In this document: positions 17,701-26,242 of the stretch, in pieces
Layout: each line of letters begins with the position of its first letter
Position numbering within the stretch: position 1 is the stretch's first letter
Position numbers and translations under genes: made by a program
Notes under the pieces: model-generated
Database searches by the model: none
What the model was told of the DNA's origin: nothing
What the model saw: only the letters and a program-made list of their open reading frames with translations
Assembly: GCF_021655615.1 (NCBI RefSeq)
Contig: NZ_AP025245.1
Coordinates: forward strand, 496,001 to 560,000
Source: Acidianus sp. HS-5
Lineage (GTDB): Archaea > Thermoproteota > Thermoprotei_A > Sulfolobales > Sulfolobaceae
Direction of reading: 5' to 3'
Length of the DNA: 64,000 bases

Positions 17701-19711
17701 CATCTTCATTACTTACGCAATCTTCACTGTATGTGGAGCAATAATGAAACTCGCTTAATAGCATGTTGGCCATAGTTTTCTTTACGTCTCCCATGCCTTC
17801 CGAGAAGGAGTTTACCTTCTCTTCAACACATTTCACATCTTTACAAGTTTCCAAGGAGTCCATAATGAGGCTAATGAGCAGCGGGGTCTTTCCTATCTTG
17901 ATCAATTTATCCTCTATCTGAACGCTCTCTCCAAGTCTGTCTTGTAGTCTCTTCAATCTGACCTTTACTAACTCCTTCAGGGACTCTTGAGTTGGGGATA
18001 TGTCCCTTATCACATCCTTTAGGTCAAGATCCCTTAGTCCTTCCCTGATCAGTTGTAGGCGATTCCTCCTCATGGTTATTAGCAGGAAGGCCTTTATGTG
18101 GGTTTCCTTGAAGGAAAGGATCAGATTAGTAAGTCTGTCCAGACTTATCTTCCCCTGCTCTGGGCCCAGATACTTGTCATCGATAAGGAAAATCAATGGT
18201 ACGTTCGCGTTGATGTTACGTAAATTTGTTAAAAGCGAGAATACACCAGGATCTAGGTTGGTAGAGTTGACTTGGAACACTTGCGCCTTTCCCATTAACT
18301 CTTTGGCCACCTCGTATCCTAGCCATGATTTTCCTACCCCTGGATCTCCACTTATTATCATGAAATTATACTTGAGTCCTCCTTCTCCGTTTAAATATTT
18401 CATAATGTCTTCAGAAATCTCCTTGGCGGTAGTTACGTATCGTTCTCGTCCTAGTGACCTCACCTCATACTTAATATCAAATATCTTCTCAGGATGCACT
18501 CCATAGTATTCCGCCAGGGACTCTGGATTAAGGGGAGAGGCAAAACTCTGCTGTAAGCTCTGAAGAACCTCGAATACTGTCTTAATCTCACTACGTAAAG
18601 CATCAATATCCTGGGACATTTGTTGAGCAACTTGATTTAGTTCCTCTCTGAGTTTTTCTCCAGAAAGTCCATCTAGTGCACTCTTAGCTGTTCCGGGAGG
18701 AAGTCCCAACTTGTCGTCTATACCTATTCCTATGATCTCTCTCATTTCTTTCGGTAATTTTTTCCATTTCTCAATTAATTCTATAAGATTTTCTGTAAAT
18801 TCCTTATTTTCTTTCCTCTTATCAAATAACGATAGAAGTAATACCACAGGGAGTAGAAACGCTATTGTTGATCCCCCACTAAATATGGTGGAAACTACTC
18901 CGCCAAGATGTAATAACTTTTCCCCAAGGAAGGCGAAAACGGAGGGAACTATATCCTTGGAAATCCTTAACATCGAATCCAGTCCAATCTCCTCTCCAGA
19001 GGCGAAGAGCGATTCCGTGAAGATAGCCCCTATGCCTAGAGCTGAAAGGAATTCTTTCGAGAAAAGCATGTGTTCCCTTAGTTTGTCCATGTAATTGGCG
19101 TCATGGGTCGCTTGAGCTAAGCCTAACAGGATCAGTCTAGGGTTTACGTATTTTATCCCGTGCCAGTTAATTGTAGAGTAGAGAATTACGTCCTCCTTTA
19201 CTCTCTCCTTGTCTATGTTACGCATTTGATAAATGTTGGGTAAATCTAGTCCCGTCTCGTCTCTATAGATATTCTCAAAGGAACCTATTAGAAGGTCTCT
19301 TGTTACATTCTTTCCATCTGTAGTCATTATGGCACTACATTCTCCGTCTAGGCATTTCAGAAGTTGATCGACTACCATTGTCCCTTGAACTTCGTCTAGA
19401 TAAAAACTTGGCTTAAGTTCTGACTGTTGCCGTCTTACAAAATTAAGAGAATTAATGAGTCTTTCAAGAAAATTTTCTTTTCCTTGTTTAAGTAAACTTT
19501 CCCCTTGTGCAGTCTGGAGAGACTTTTCCTTATCACTGCAATTTTTTCTAAGGCACTCCGGAAAAGCCTGCCTACACGAGGGGAATTTCTCACAATAAGT
19601 TAGAAAGGTGGATTTTCCAGATCTGGGAGGGCCAATTACATCCGTGGAATTGCCCCTATATGCAGCTGATGTATCAAAGAGAATCATACTTGTTTTGTAA
19701 ACGAATTGCAT
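14780..19711 (-). CDS. Giant two-NTPase-domain protein, STAND-like, candidate defence protein
   Basis: 1643 residues. Domains in order: a P-loop NTPase with Walker A GPPRSGKS (27-34), a cysteine cluster C40, C46, C53, C58 and Walker B FYLDE (103-107); hydrophobic segments near 220-238 and 272-297, the second long enough for a membrane helix; a coiled coil about 352-392; a second NTPase with GDPGVGKS (455-462), Walker B LIFLIDD (506-512) and a GKTPLLI segment (607-613) like the GxP of STAND proteins; a winged-helix-like region; about 650 residues of helical repeats; a beta-rich C-terminus ending in a C1620/C1622/C1628/C1631 zinc-like motif. G+C looks higher than in neighbours, suggesting transfer. 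Role in phage defence is inferred from architecture only. Confidence 0.75.
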   Translation of the reverse strand: MQFVYKTSMILFDTSAAYRGNSTDVIGPPRSGKSTFLTYCEKFPSCRQAFPECLRKNCSDKEKSLQTAQGESLLKQGKENFLERLINSLNFVRRQQSELKPSFYLDEVQGTMVVDQLLKCLDGECSAIMTTDGKNVTRDLLIGSFENIYRDETGLDLPNIYQMRNIDKERVKEDVILYSTINWHGIKYVNPRLILLGLAQATHDANYMDKLREHMLFSKEFLSALGIGAIFTESLFASGEEIGLDSMLRISKDIVPSVFAFLGEKLLHLGGVVSTIFSGGSTIAFLLPVVLLLSLFDKRKENKEFTENLIELIEKWKKLPKEMREIIGIGIDDKLGLPPGTAKSALDGLSGEKLREELNQVAQQMSQDIDALRSEIKTVFEVLQSLQQSFASPLNPESLAEYYGVHPEKIFDIKYEVRSLGRERYVTTAKEISEDIMKYLNGEGGLKYNFMIISGDPGVGKSWLGYEVAKELMGKAQVFQVNSTNLDPGVFSLLTNLRNINANVPLIFLIDDKYLGPEQGKISLDRLTNLILSFKETHIKAFLLITMRRNRLQLIREGLRDLDLKDVIRDISPTQESLKELVKVRLKRLQDRLGESVQIEDKLIKIGKTPLLISLIMDSLETCKDVKCVEEKVNSFSEGMGDVKKTMANMLLSEFHYCSTYSEDCVSNEDEFDVLKFALLKVASEGIPGITLLKIYNEYAGLWKIDQQPLAIGSVTDLLRFRGSAKDKINWVVNHIGFFRVDESLFVEPFHEVMKDAIDMILQEVEKRNKELYDDLREEIEEIRRKSIENSIETIEETLKKRILTRNYDIVFSTLRYLFRVRRYMEDQNIEKVQQILKEKVDGRSLLQILLDVAKEPIDYITLGSFGDECPDNSPEIYAEAMLTREIRSRDAIKCALKLLKSESQGRFLGAITLRRLSFKDPNSLLEFLSDIERLISQDDASWWLLDALKNLQGDYHLSEETKKKLLDILSTSPADKDEANSSLDIKMKIVELLSLHDDSEIEGYFLRQFKEGNRVLAARYFRLTKKIKSDMDIIDGIVSMFQNPESRDEALGLLLKIVELDKDIVRANLERLVNVLNVRDEYVLSAGMSYPLMKLIRTLVKDEFPSTIFEQWLESKEEWKVLVGSKFLFDMAELRPHKDLLNLMLKFSERDFDNHYVKSNVFSSLVVLAASLSLSEKERKEIIDALKGKLKYTTYFLPRLAQRNPEFARELREDVRKMVGQESFRERILDFFAYLKDEQILNELKDPESQAYFLSRLLLTYPEVGMKYSDVAYDLLENEKSENYAMEYMIELAKINPTLAMKYYPRVLGRKDQEEFFKILGIGLTKREQESEILVKEIEKSTTALSYFLIGLARGDPDLAWKFREVAVKVINDEMGHGSSDVLRYFFFIGLALPEKIEEIRSWRHENIAKRLAYASFLEGAVFSDPHRVLLEEFNLEDEKEVKEILERVLAILASIYPGYKFESSVAYSSSTMKVTKKAYGFALLNSSSPTSNVTVVTDARGPHLIVIADANIDLGAAGTFRIPLGSKIYFIDGSIFSIPLNLVTDCLIVISENRLNFSVIIDGTPSKVKERILGPCSLTLEQKIEWGNRGEAKLTGITCTSFDHALEEDKFWTLKGACTCDGIEKCLNCISNREYARMPGI

Positions 19712-19978
19712 TAATTTAAAGATTTCTATACTTAAAATCTAGGGAAAATTTATTAAGTGATCTTTAGATAACAATACTAAGCTATTTAGGTTTAATTTTT
19801 TCTAGTAATATAAAAACTGGTATAAGCGGAACCAATGACACTGAAAGCAATAGCTATGAATTCATTGAGCTCTTTGCTAGACTATGAGCAAAGTGAAGAC
19901 CTCAGGATATAATGCTTATATTGTAATTTTAGTTAACGGTAAACTGTAGAGGTTTTATCAGAGACTTCTGGGAAATAC

Positions 19979-21078
19979 TTAAGAAATTGTTGAGCTAAAA
20001 GCTAAGCCTATCATTACGTCCGCGGGCTTATAAATTTCTCCCTCCTTTGTTAGGAATGAGGCTTTAACTAAATTATTCAACAATTCAGTAAACCTCTTAT
20101 CATTTATTTTTGTTCCTTCCTTACTTTCAATAGCGTTTTTAGCCTCACTCCACCTGCAACCTTTTGCACATACAGTCATTATAGTCCTGTACATATCTTT
20201 AGCTTCTTCCCTACCTCTAAGGAAGTTGTTGAATTCCTCCCTTATTAAAGATATTGCAGTATCTACTGTTTTCCTTAATGCAGTCTTATGATCCTTCTCT
20301 TGCATGTATGTAAACCCGTAAAAGGTAAGCCGGCCCGGTAAACCTCCTAAAGTATCTACAGCCTCCTCCAAAATGTTTTCCTCAACTTTCATATTTAATT
20401 CATCAAAGCCTTTCCTTAGGAACTCCAATGCAGTTTCTCTACTAAATGGGTTTGCTACTACTTCTGTGTAAGCTCTTCCGTAGAGCGGGGATTTTGAATC
20501 ATCAACCTTTAGAAAATCGTAGACCATCCCTATTTCACTACCGGTAAATATGAATTTAACCTTCAAGTTATCATACGCATAAGCCAAGGGATAAAGGAGA
20601 TTATAACCCTTGAGCTTCCTCAACTCTTGGGACTCATCAAAAATAATTACGACTCTTTCTCCTTCCCTCTCTGAAATTTCTGACAATTTTTCAAGGATTT
20701 GTGAGAACTCAACTCTTTCTTCTCCTCCCCACTTGAAACTTAAGTTCACTCCTGCAATGCTAACTCCTCTTATTCCTGAAAAGAGCCTCTTAAGCCTGTA
20801 AGGGATTGAAACTTTATGACCTTCTCCAACTCTAGTATTAAGTCCTTATAATGTATAAAAGACAACGACTCAAATTTCCTCAAGTCGAGGTATATCCAAA
20901 TACCTCTCTCCTCTTTTGTCAGAACATTAACTAGTGAAGATTTACCGCTCCTCCTAATTCCTAGCAATAAGGTCATTGGGTAATTAATTCCTGACTTGAG
21001 TTTCTCCATCTCTTTTTCTCTATCAAAGAGATCCTTAGGGTTCTCTTTGGATCGAATAACAGAGGATATCCCCAACAA
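19979..21078 (-). pseudogene. Archaeal AAA ATPase (DEXX-box family), frameshifted
   Basis: Two minus-strand frames make one protein of about 365 residues, the normal size of archaeal ATPase-family members of unknown function. The first (20770-21078) has Walker A GIRRSGKS at residues 40-47. The second, open to 19979, has Walker B VVIIFDESQEL, sensor-like KFIFTGSE and LGGLPGRLTFYG, and a C-terminal winged-helix region. The join is near 20810, where LELEK passes into KVSIPYRLKRLFSGIRG in another frame. One indel explains the break. The 256-residue distal part lacks the P-loop and should be inactive. Confidence 0.75.
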
Positions 21079-21247
21079 TTGGGGAGATAGCCAGTTAAAA
21101 GTTTTATAAAAGAGTTTAAATGACCCTTAATCCACCAAATTGCACAAACGCCTTTTAGTAGAAGGACTTGTTTTAAAGTCTCAGGAAGCCTTAAGTGAGT
21201 GCTATCATATAAGGAGTTCTTATCTCTAAATTAAGTGAAAGGTTGCA

Positions 21248-21768
21248 TTATACCATCTTTAAAGATTCCTCTAATTCTTTCCTTGCTTTCTCTAATTTTT
21301 CGTCCCAAAAATCTTTAAAATAGCGGTCTAAGGTCACGAGCCATTCTGCAACTTCTTTTATATCACCTATTACTTCATCCTCGTTCCTATAATCTACAAA
21401 GTTTGGGTCCAAACCATTGTATGAAAACTTATGTAGAGATAGGGCTATTCTTGCCACGTTCTCTGCGTCAATGTCTAAGTTCTTTAAATCCTTTGATATT
21501 CCGATTAATCCAGTAGTAGGTGCAGAGTACCCTACGTTCTCGTACCAATATCTCTCTTTTTCGTTTTTTGACTTAATTACATCATTAAGGTTCTTTACTA
21601 TTAATGCACTAATTGCGGATTTTACGCTTAAAAAACCTTAGCTGAGGCATTCTGTAGTAAACCTCTCTGTAGCATTTCTATGAATAATTTTCCCTCAATT
21701 AAACTGTCGTATAATTTAGCGTAAATGTAAGCCTTGTAATCTTTCTTATAATCTAAATGTCCCTCCAT
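21248..21768 (-). pseudogene. PaREP1-like protein interrupted by a homopolymer frameshift
   Basis: From ATG 21768 the minus strand encodes MEGHLDYKKDYKAYIYAKLY and then EGKLFIEMLQRGLLQNASAK, stopping just after at a run of six T (plus-strand A-run 21630-21635). One more T would join it to LSVKSAISALIVKNL and the open C-terminal part ending ARKELEESLKMV. The layout (amphipathic helix, NASAKVF, then SALI) resembles PaREP1 proteins such as the one at 6447-6917. It may be a true mutation, a sequencing error in a homopolymer, or slippage-dependent expression. Confidence 0.65.
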
Positions 21769-21903
21769 ACGTTAAGCTTTTCTAGGTTAGTAAAAAGCTT
21801 TGAGCTTAGTCCGTCATATTCTCACTAACTGAAGAGCGATAGCTTAAGGACTTCGTGATATGCTACAAATAATTTTAATACTATTCTCAGAACACATGTT
21901 CGT

Positions 21904-22164
21904 ATGTCCGTTAAACCTAAATCGATTTTAACGCTATGGTTTTCCTCAAACACTGCAGTAGTAAAGTACGCAATTGGTTTAATACCTGCTACTTTAGGCC
22001 TCTCGCTCACTTTAACAATTATAGCCCTCTTCTTAGGTAACTTTCGCGCATCAATCATTTTAGGTATAGCCACTTACATGGGGCCTAAATTTAACAAGGA
22101 GCAAATAAGGATTTCTGAAAACGTATTTAATAAAGGATGGAGAGTTTTCTCTTTATATTCTTAA
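21904..22164 (+). CDS. Small putative membrane protein, 86 residues
   Basis: Not recognised. After a polar start (MSVKPKSILTLWF) two hydrophobic stretches follow, residues about 20-44 and 48-60, with a polar tail KFNKEQIRISENVFNKGW. An antisense frame overlaps it, but the plus-strand one is favoured because its TAA shares a base with the ATG of the next gene (TAATG at 22162-22166), suggesting translational coupling. It could be the first gene of a three-frame unit with the Toprim-like halves. Confidence 0.4.
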   Translation: MSVKPKSILTLWFSSNTAVVKYAIGLIPATLGLSLTLTIIALFLGNFRASIILGIATYMGPKFNKEQIRISENVFNKGWRVFSLYS

Positions 22165-22364
22165 TGAAAGAAATTAGTGTAGCGCTCTTAACCGAGGACA
22201 CTTACACCCCTGCTTTTATTGATAAAATTATTAGGAGATTAATGGAATCAAAAATAATTACTGATAGAAAAATAAATATATGCAAGGGTAAGAATACATA
22301 CAGGAAAATACAATTATGTACTGATAAGATAAGAAGGCTTATAAAAAATATAATTGATGTGTGA
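22164..22364 (+). CDS. N-terminal half of a Toprim-like (DUF4276-type) protein
   Basis: 66 residues from ATG 22164: MKEISVALLTEDTYTPAFID, then a basic helical region with KGKNTYRKIQLCTDKIRRL. The acidic residue in LLTEDT followed by a helix matches the first Toprim-like strand-helix of DUF4276/OLD-nuclease-related proteins. The stop at 22362-22364 overlaps the start of the next frame. One extra TG unit in the GATGTGTGAT tract (about 22356-22365) would fuse the two as IIDVCDKILIFQDADGG, so the gene is probably broken or uses overlapping frames. Confidence 0.45.
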   Translation: MKEISVALLTEDTYTPAFIDKIIRRLMESKIITDRKINICKGKNTYRKIQLCTDKIRRLIKNIIDV

Positions 22365-22659
22365 TAAAATTCTAATATTTCAAGACGCTGACGGAGGAGA
22401 TAGAAAAGAGGTAATTAATGAAATTAAGTCACACCTAAAGGAATTGGAAAAGTACGTTGATAAGAAAATTTTCATAATTTTTTCCGAGGAAATTGAAGAA
22501 TGGATTATTCCTAACGTTCATAAGCCTTCCGATGAGCTAAAAAGGAGGAAAAGGTATGAAAAGTATTACCTGCCAGACTACGCTGACATGATAAATTTTA
22601 ACAACATTCAACAGTTAGAGAGTTTCAAAGATTTCATAAGAGCATTAACTGACGACTAA
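22357..22659 (+). CDS. C-terminal half of a Toprim-like (DUF4276-type) protein
   Basis: 100 residues from ATG 22357: CDKILIFQDADGGDRKEV carries the DxD strand, and FIIFSEEIEEWIIPNV the EExW-like acidic strand, both expected of a Toprim-type metal site. Only with the preceding frame is the fold complete. The 3' end overlaps the convergent ankyrin gene by 4 bp. In other genomes such proteins occur with AAA or ATPase partners in defence contexts; the local neighbours here (broken ATPases, giant NTPase) fit, but the link is inference. Confidence 0.5.
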   Translation: MCDKILIFQDADGGDRKEVINEIKSHLKELEKYVDKKIFIIFSEEIEEWIIPNVHKPSDELKRRKRYEKYYLPDYADMINFNNIQQLESFKDFIRALTDD

Positions 22660-23945
22660 ATTTTCTCTTTTGCAGCATGGGCCAATAGTAATCTTATAAT
22701 TTCCGTATCTTTCTTTGAAGAAGCATAACGAATGGGAGTTTTACCGAGCTTATCCTTAGCATTTATATCTGCACCATACTCTAAAAGAACCTTCACTACT
22801 TCAGCATGGCCGTTCTCTACAGCATAATGTAATGGGGTTTTACTTTCATCATCCCTAGAGTTTGAATCTGCTTTACTTTCCAGTAGAACCTCAGTTACGC
22901 CTGCGTGACCGTTCTTTGCAGAATAATGCAAAGGAGTCCTTCCATTTTCTCCTCTTGTATTTACGTCAGCACCTTTCTCTATGAGGAGCTTAACTACGCT
23001 AGTATAACCTTTCTCGGCAGCGTGATGAAGGGGAGTATTTCCTGATCTGTCTCCTAAATTCGGATCCGCGTCATGGTCTAAGAGAATTTTTACCACATCA
23101 GGGTAGCCGTTCATTGAGGCGTAATGAAGAGGAGTTTTGCCAAATCTGTCCTTTAAGTTAGGGTCTGCCTTGTATTTGAGGAGAATTTCCACAACCTTAG
23201 CAAAGCCTTTTTCCGACGCCATGTGGAGAGGAGTCTTACTATTTTCTCCCCTTAGATTACTGTCTGCTCCGTGACTTAATAGAGCCTCAACGACTTCTGC
23301 AAAACCCCTTTCAGAGGCGTAATGCAAAGGTGAATTCCCAATCTTGTCCTTCTCGTTAACGCCTGCACCTTTTGTAATAAGTAACTCTGCCACATCTGCG
23401 TGACCTCCTTTTGCGGCTTCGTGCAGGGGTGTAGAGCCGTATTTGTCCTTAACGTTTGGGTCAACTCCTCTTTCTAAGAAAAGCTTAACGACCCTTATGC
23501 TCCCGTTTTCTGCTGCATTATGTAGCGGAGTTCTACCCAATATGTTTGCTCCCTTAGGATCAACTCCTTTTTCAAGGAGTAGTTCTACAATGCCCGGGTG
23601 ACCGTTATTTGCGGCATGATGTAAAAGACTGTTTCCTTCGTTGTCTATTACATTAATCTCTGCACCGTGACCTATCAGAAGGTCTGCTATGTCTACGTTT
23701 CCTTTTTCTACGGCGTAGTGTAGGGGAGTATTTCCTAGTTTGTCTTTAATGTTTGGATCAGCTCCATGCTCAAGGAGAAGTTTAGCTAAGTCTATGTAGC
23801 TAAACCTTACTGCGTAATGCAGAGGAGCATAACCAGACTTATCCTTAATGTTGGGGTCGCAATGCAAAGCTAAGAGCGCCTTAACTTGTAATAAACTTCC
23901 GTATTCAACAGCTGAGGGAAGCTTTGAGCAGATGACTGATGACAT
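22656..23945 (-). CDS. Ankyrin-repeat protein, about 13 repeats
   Basis: 429 residues made almost wholly of 33-residue ankyrin repeats. Each holds G(K/N/R)TPLHYA, a GHAEVVKxLL-type helix pair and GADPNxKDK-type loop; I count about 13 from residue 5 to the end. There is no signal peptide, membrane helix or extra catalytic domain, so it should be a cytoplasmic protein-binding scaffold. Repeats differ at the DNA level, so it is an old expansion. Ankyrin proteins are rare in archaea; transfer from bacteria is plausible. It faces the split Toprim-like gene tail to tail. Confidence 0.92.
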   Translation of the reverse strand: MSSVICSKLPSAVEYGSLLQVKALLALHCDPNIKDKSGYAPLHYAVRFSYIDLAKLLLEHGADPNIKDKLGNTPLHYAVEKGNVDIADLLIGHGAEINVIDNEGNSLLHHAANNGHPGIVELLLEKGVDPKGANILGRTPLHNAAENGSIRVVKLFLERGVDPNVKDKYGSTPLHEAAKGGHADVAELLITKGAGVNEKDKIGNSPLHYASERGFAEVVEALLSHGADSNLRGENSKTPLHMASEKGFAKVVEILLKYKADPNLKDRFGKTPLHYASMNGYPDVVKILLDHDADPNLGDRSGNTPLHHAAEKGYTSVVKLLIEKGADVNTRGENGRTPLHYSAKNGHAGVTEVLLESKADSNSRDDESKTPLHYAVENGHAEVVKVLLEYGADINAKDKLGKTPIRYASSKKDTEIIRLLLAHAAKEKI

Positions 23946-24076
23946 CTATATAAGGATTTCGAGTCCACCTAATAAAAATTACTTATGTTAATTTGAAAAT
24001 CCTTTATATATTCTATTCATCAAACCTCAGCTATTAAATAAGGGATAATACAGAACTCAACATTATTAAAAAATTT

Positions 24077-25321
24077 TTATTGAGGTCTAGCTAAGAACAG
24101 ATGAACGGGAACAGTATCGTTGTCCCCGTTCTTTGAGAGAGTTATTACTTTCTTCATCTTCCCAGCAACTACCTTAACTGCCTTAGCCTTTTCTCTGTAT
24201 TTTACCTCATATCCCGTCATATCCGGTAAAGTTATGACGTCTATTTCTTCATTCCCGACCTCAGTATAACCTACAGTGTAAAACCTTGAAAGGTGAGAGG
24301 CTACTACTCCTTCTACTATAACTGGGTCTTCCGGTCTCCTAACTCCCGTCCATGTAGCCACAACGTCGTAAAATAGCGGGTCTATAAAGTGTATTTTAAT
24401 CTGCTTCCTATAATTAAAATACCCCGTATTAACGTCGACAAAACGCAGTGTTAAAGTTAGGAACATATCATCGAATAGCTTAACGTATTCGGCAACAGTA
24501 GTGTGGTTAACTCCTACCTCCTTGGCTATAGAATTATAATTTACCCTGCTCGGCGTAGTAGAAAGGATTGAAGAAAGTATTTGTTTTGCTATCTTCTCGT
24601 CCCTCCCGACCTTGTTTATTTCGTAAATAATCCAGTCGATATAACTCCTAATCGGGGATGACCCGTTAATAGATAAGGGAAGTCCTCCTACCTTTAAATA
24701 CTCATTAAAGAGCTCTCTGATTTCCTCATACCACCCGGGCTTAGCTTCTATCCTCGGGTTCATTACCTTAATAAATTCATAAAAGCTGAGAGGGTACAAC
24801 GACACGTCCTTTCCCTTCCCTCTCCTACCTGGGAAACTTTCCTTTTGTTTAAGTACAGAAAGGGAACTTGAGCTAGAAATTGTTATAACGTCGTTCAGCA
24901 GTTCACCCCTGTCTATTAAGTGCTTTACAGCCCTAAACCAGTCCTTTACGAAAGTTACTTCGTCCAAGAAAATGAAGGAAGACTTTATTCCCTCCTCCTT
25001 TTTCATCCTTAAATATTCCCTCAGCCTCTCGAGTAATTCCTAGTGATCGGTTAAAATATCGCAACTGCAATAAAATATTGATAAAGGGTTAACGTTTGAT
25101 TCTAAAAGCTTCTTTATGAGCAGTTTAATTAACGTAGTTTTTCCTACTTGCCTTGGACCTACAATAAAGTTTAGCGAGAAAGGTTCCAAGGAAACCTCGT
25201 CTATCTCTTTAGGAACCCACCTGAATTTAGATGAATTCCACTTTTTTATATCAACGTCGTCTTCTATGTAATCCTTTCCTCTCCACCAGATGTTTTCTTC
25301 CATTGCTATTCTAATTAGCAA
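24077..25321 (-). pseudogene. AAA ATPase with DUF4143-like C-terminus, in-frame amber stop
   Basis: One continuous minus-strand frame of about 414 codons broken only by TAG at 25040-25042 (codon 94). The first part has Walker A GPRQVGKT at residues 55-62. The second, from the ATG at 25006, has Walker B SFIFLDEVTF, SSSSSLSVL, a winged-helix region (NYNSIAKEVGVNHTTVAEYV) and a nuclease-like end with EVGNEEIDVITL and YEVKYREKAK, recalling the DUF4143/DUF234 restriction-like fold. The stop falls where LTDH continues to ELLERLREYLRMKKE without frame change, so it is a single nonsense change. Confidence 0.8.
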
Positions 25322-25389
25322 GAGGTTTAAAAAATCTTGAGAGTTAAAGTAGCAATAGGTTTAAAAATACGAGTAAGCATGACTTCATG

Positions 25390-26157
25390 TCATTCCTTCT
25401 TCAGGATGTATTTTACCTTACCTTTCTCCCTAACCTCCTCTAAATAGCCCATGGCTGTCAACCCCTTAAGCCTCCTATATACTGTAGTTTTAGGTAACCC
25501 GGTCTGCTTTACTAGATCTGAAAGAGTAGAAACGCCTCCGCTCTTCTTCACTGCATCCAGCACGAGTTTATCCCTCTCGTCTAACTCTACGACGACTGTT
25601 TCTTCTTCCTTCACTTCTTCTGACCTCTTTCCTTTGACATAACGAAATATGATAAACAGTAGGGAAGAATCACTCACTATTAATGCTATTATATATACTA
25701 GAGGAGAAAGCGAAGACGACCGTTGAGTTGTAATGTCGTCGTAAAGCACTGTAGTTTGGCTTACATTCTCGAAAGTTATGTTATATAGGTCACCTTTCAC
25801 TGTAAAGCTTGACGGCTGAGGGTATAAATAGGTTATTGAAGACCCTGCAGGTATTAGAACGCTTATGCTCAAGTTTTCAGGCTGTTGGGTTTCAATAACT
25901 CCTTTAGGTAATTCCGTCCTGTAACTTAACGTAACGTCACTGCCTTGAATTATAATTGTTTTATCTTGAATTACATAATTCCCTCCTTTAATTTTTAGGC
26001 AAGTGAAGTTATTTCCTATCAAGTTAATTTTAGAAATATTGTACAAATACGCAGTTACTGTACCATTATAGTATATATTAATCATTCCGCTTGAGGAATG
26101 CAATATAGGTACCAAAAGCATCGGTAGCAGTAAGAGCAGTAGTCCGGCTTTTTTCAT
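25390..26157 (-). CDS. Membrane-anchored winged-helix regulator
   Basis: 255 residues. An N-terminal signal sequence (KKAGLLLLLLPMLLVPIL) leads to an exported beta-rich domain of about 130 residues with many N-x-S/T sites, then a membrane helix near 152-172 (LVYIIALIVSDSSLLFIIF), a charged stretch, and a cytoplasmic winged helix (ERDKLVLDAVKKSGGVSTL, LVKQTGLPKTTVYRRLKGL). This is a one-component membrane sensor: an outside domain linked to DNA binding inside. It is divergent from two genes for small exported proteins, whose expression it may control. The signal sensed is unknown. Confidence 0.8.
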   Translation of the reverse strand: MKKAGLLLLLLPMLLVPILHSSSGMINIYYNGTVTAYLYNISKINLIGNNFTCLKIKGGNYVIQDKTIIIQGSDVTLSYRTELPKGVIETQQPENLSISVLIPAGSSITYLYPQPSSFTVKGDLYNITFENVSQTTVLYDDITTQRSSSLSPLVYIIALIVSDSSLLFIIFRYVKGKRSEEVKEEETVVVELDERDKLVLDAVKKSGGVSTLSDLVKQTGLPKTTVYRRLKGLTAMGYLEEVREKGKVKYILKKE

Positions 26158-26230
26158 CTAACTAAATATTTGTCTCTCCGTTTATTAGTTTACCGTTTGG
26201 TGGAACAAACGTTTAAATTCTTTTTTTGGC

Positions 26231-26242
26231 GAATATATATTC
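26231..26242. promoter_or_regulatory. Palindrome GAATATATATTC abutting a GTG start
   Basis: A perfect 12-bp palindrome directly before GTG 26243, in the 85-bp region between the membrane regulator and its divergent neighbour. A TATA-like GTTTAAATTC lies at about 26210-26219. The palindrome could be an operator for the regulator. Confidence 0.35.

Noticed and set aside
19872..19893. CTTTGCT/AGCAAAG inverted repeat upstream of the giant NTPase gene
   Set aside because: Seven-base arms with an 8-base loop in AT-rich DNA; weak, and too far from a start to assign a role.
22656..23945. Tandem DNA repeat (minisatellite) across the ankyrin gene
   Set aside because: The 99-bp units are diverged at the DNA level; the repeat is at protein level.
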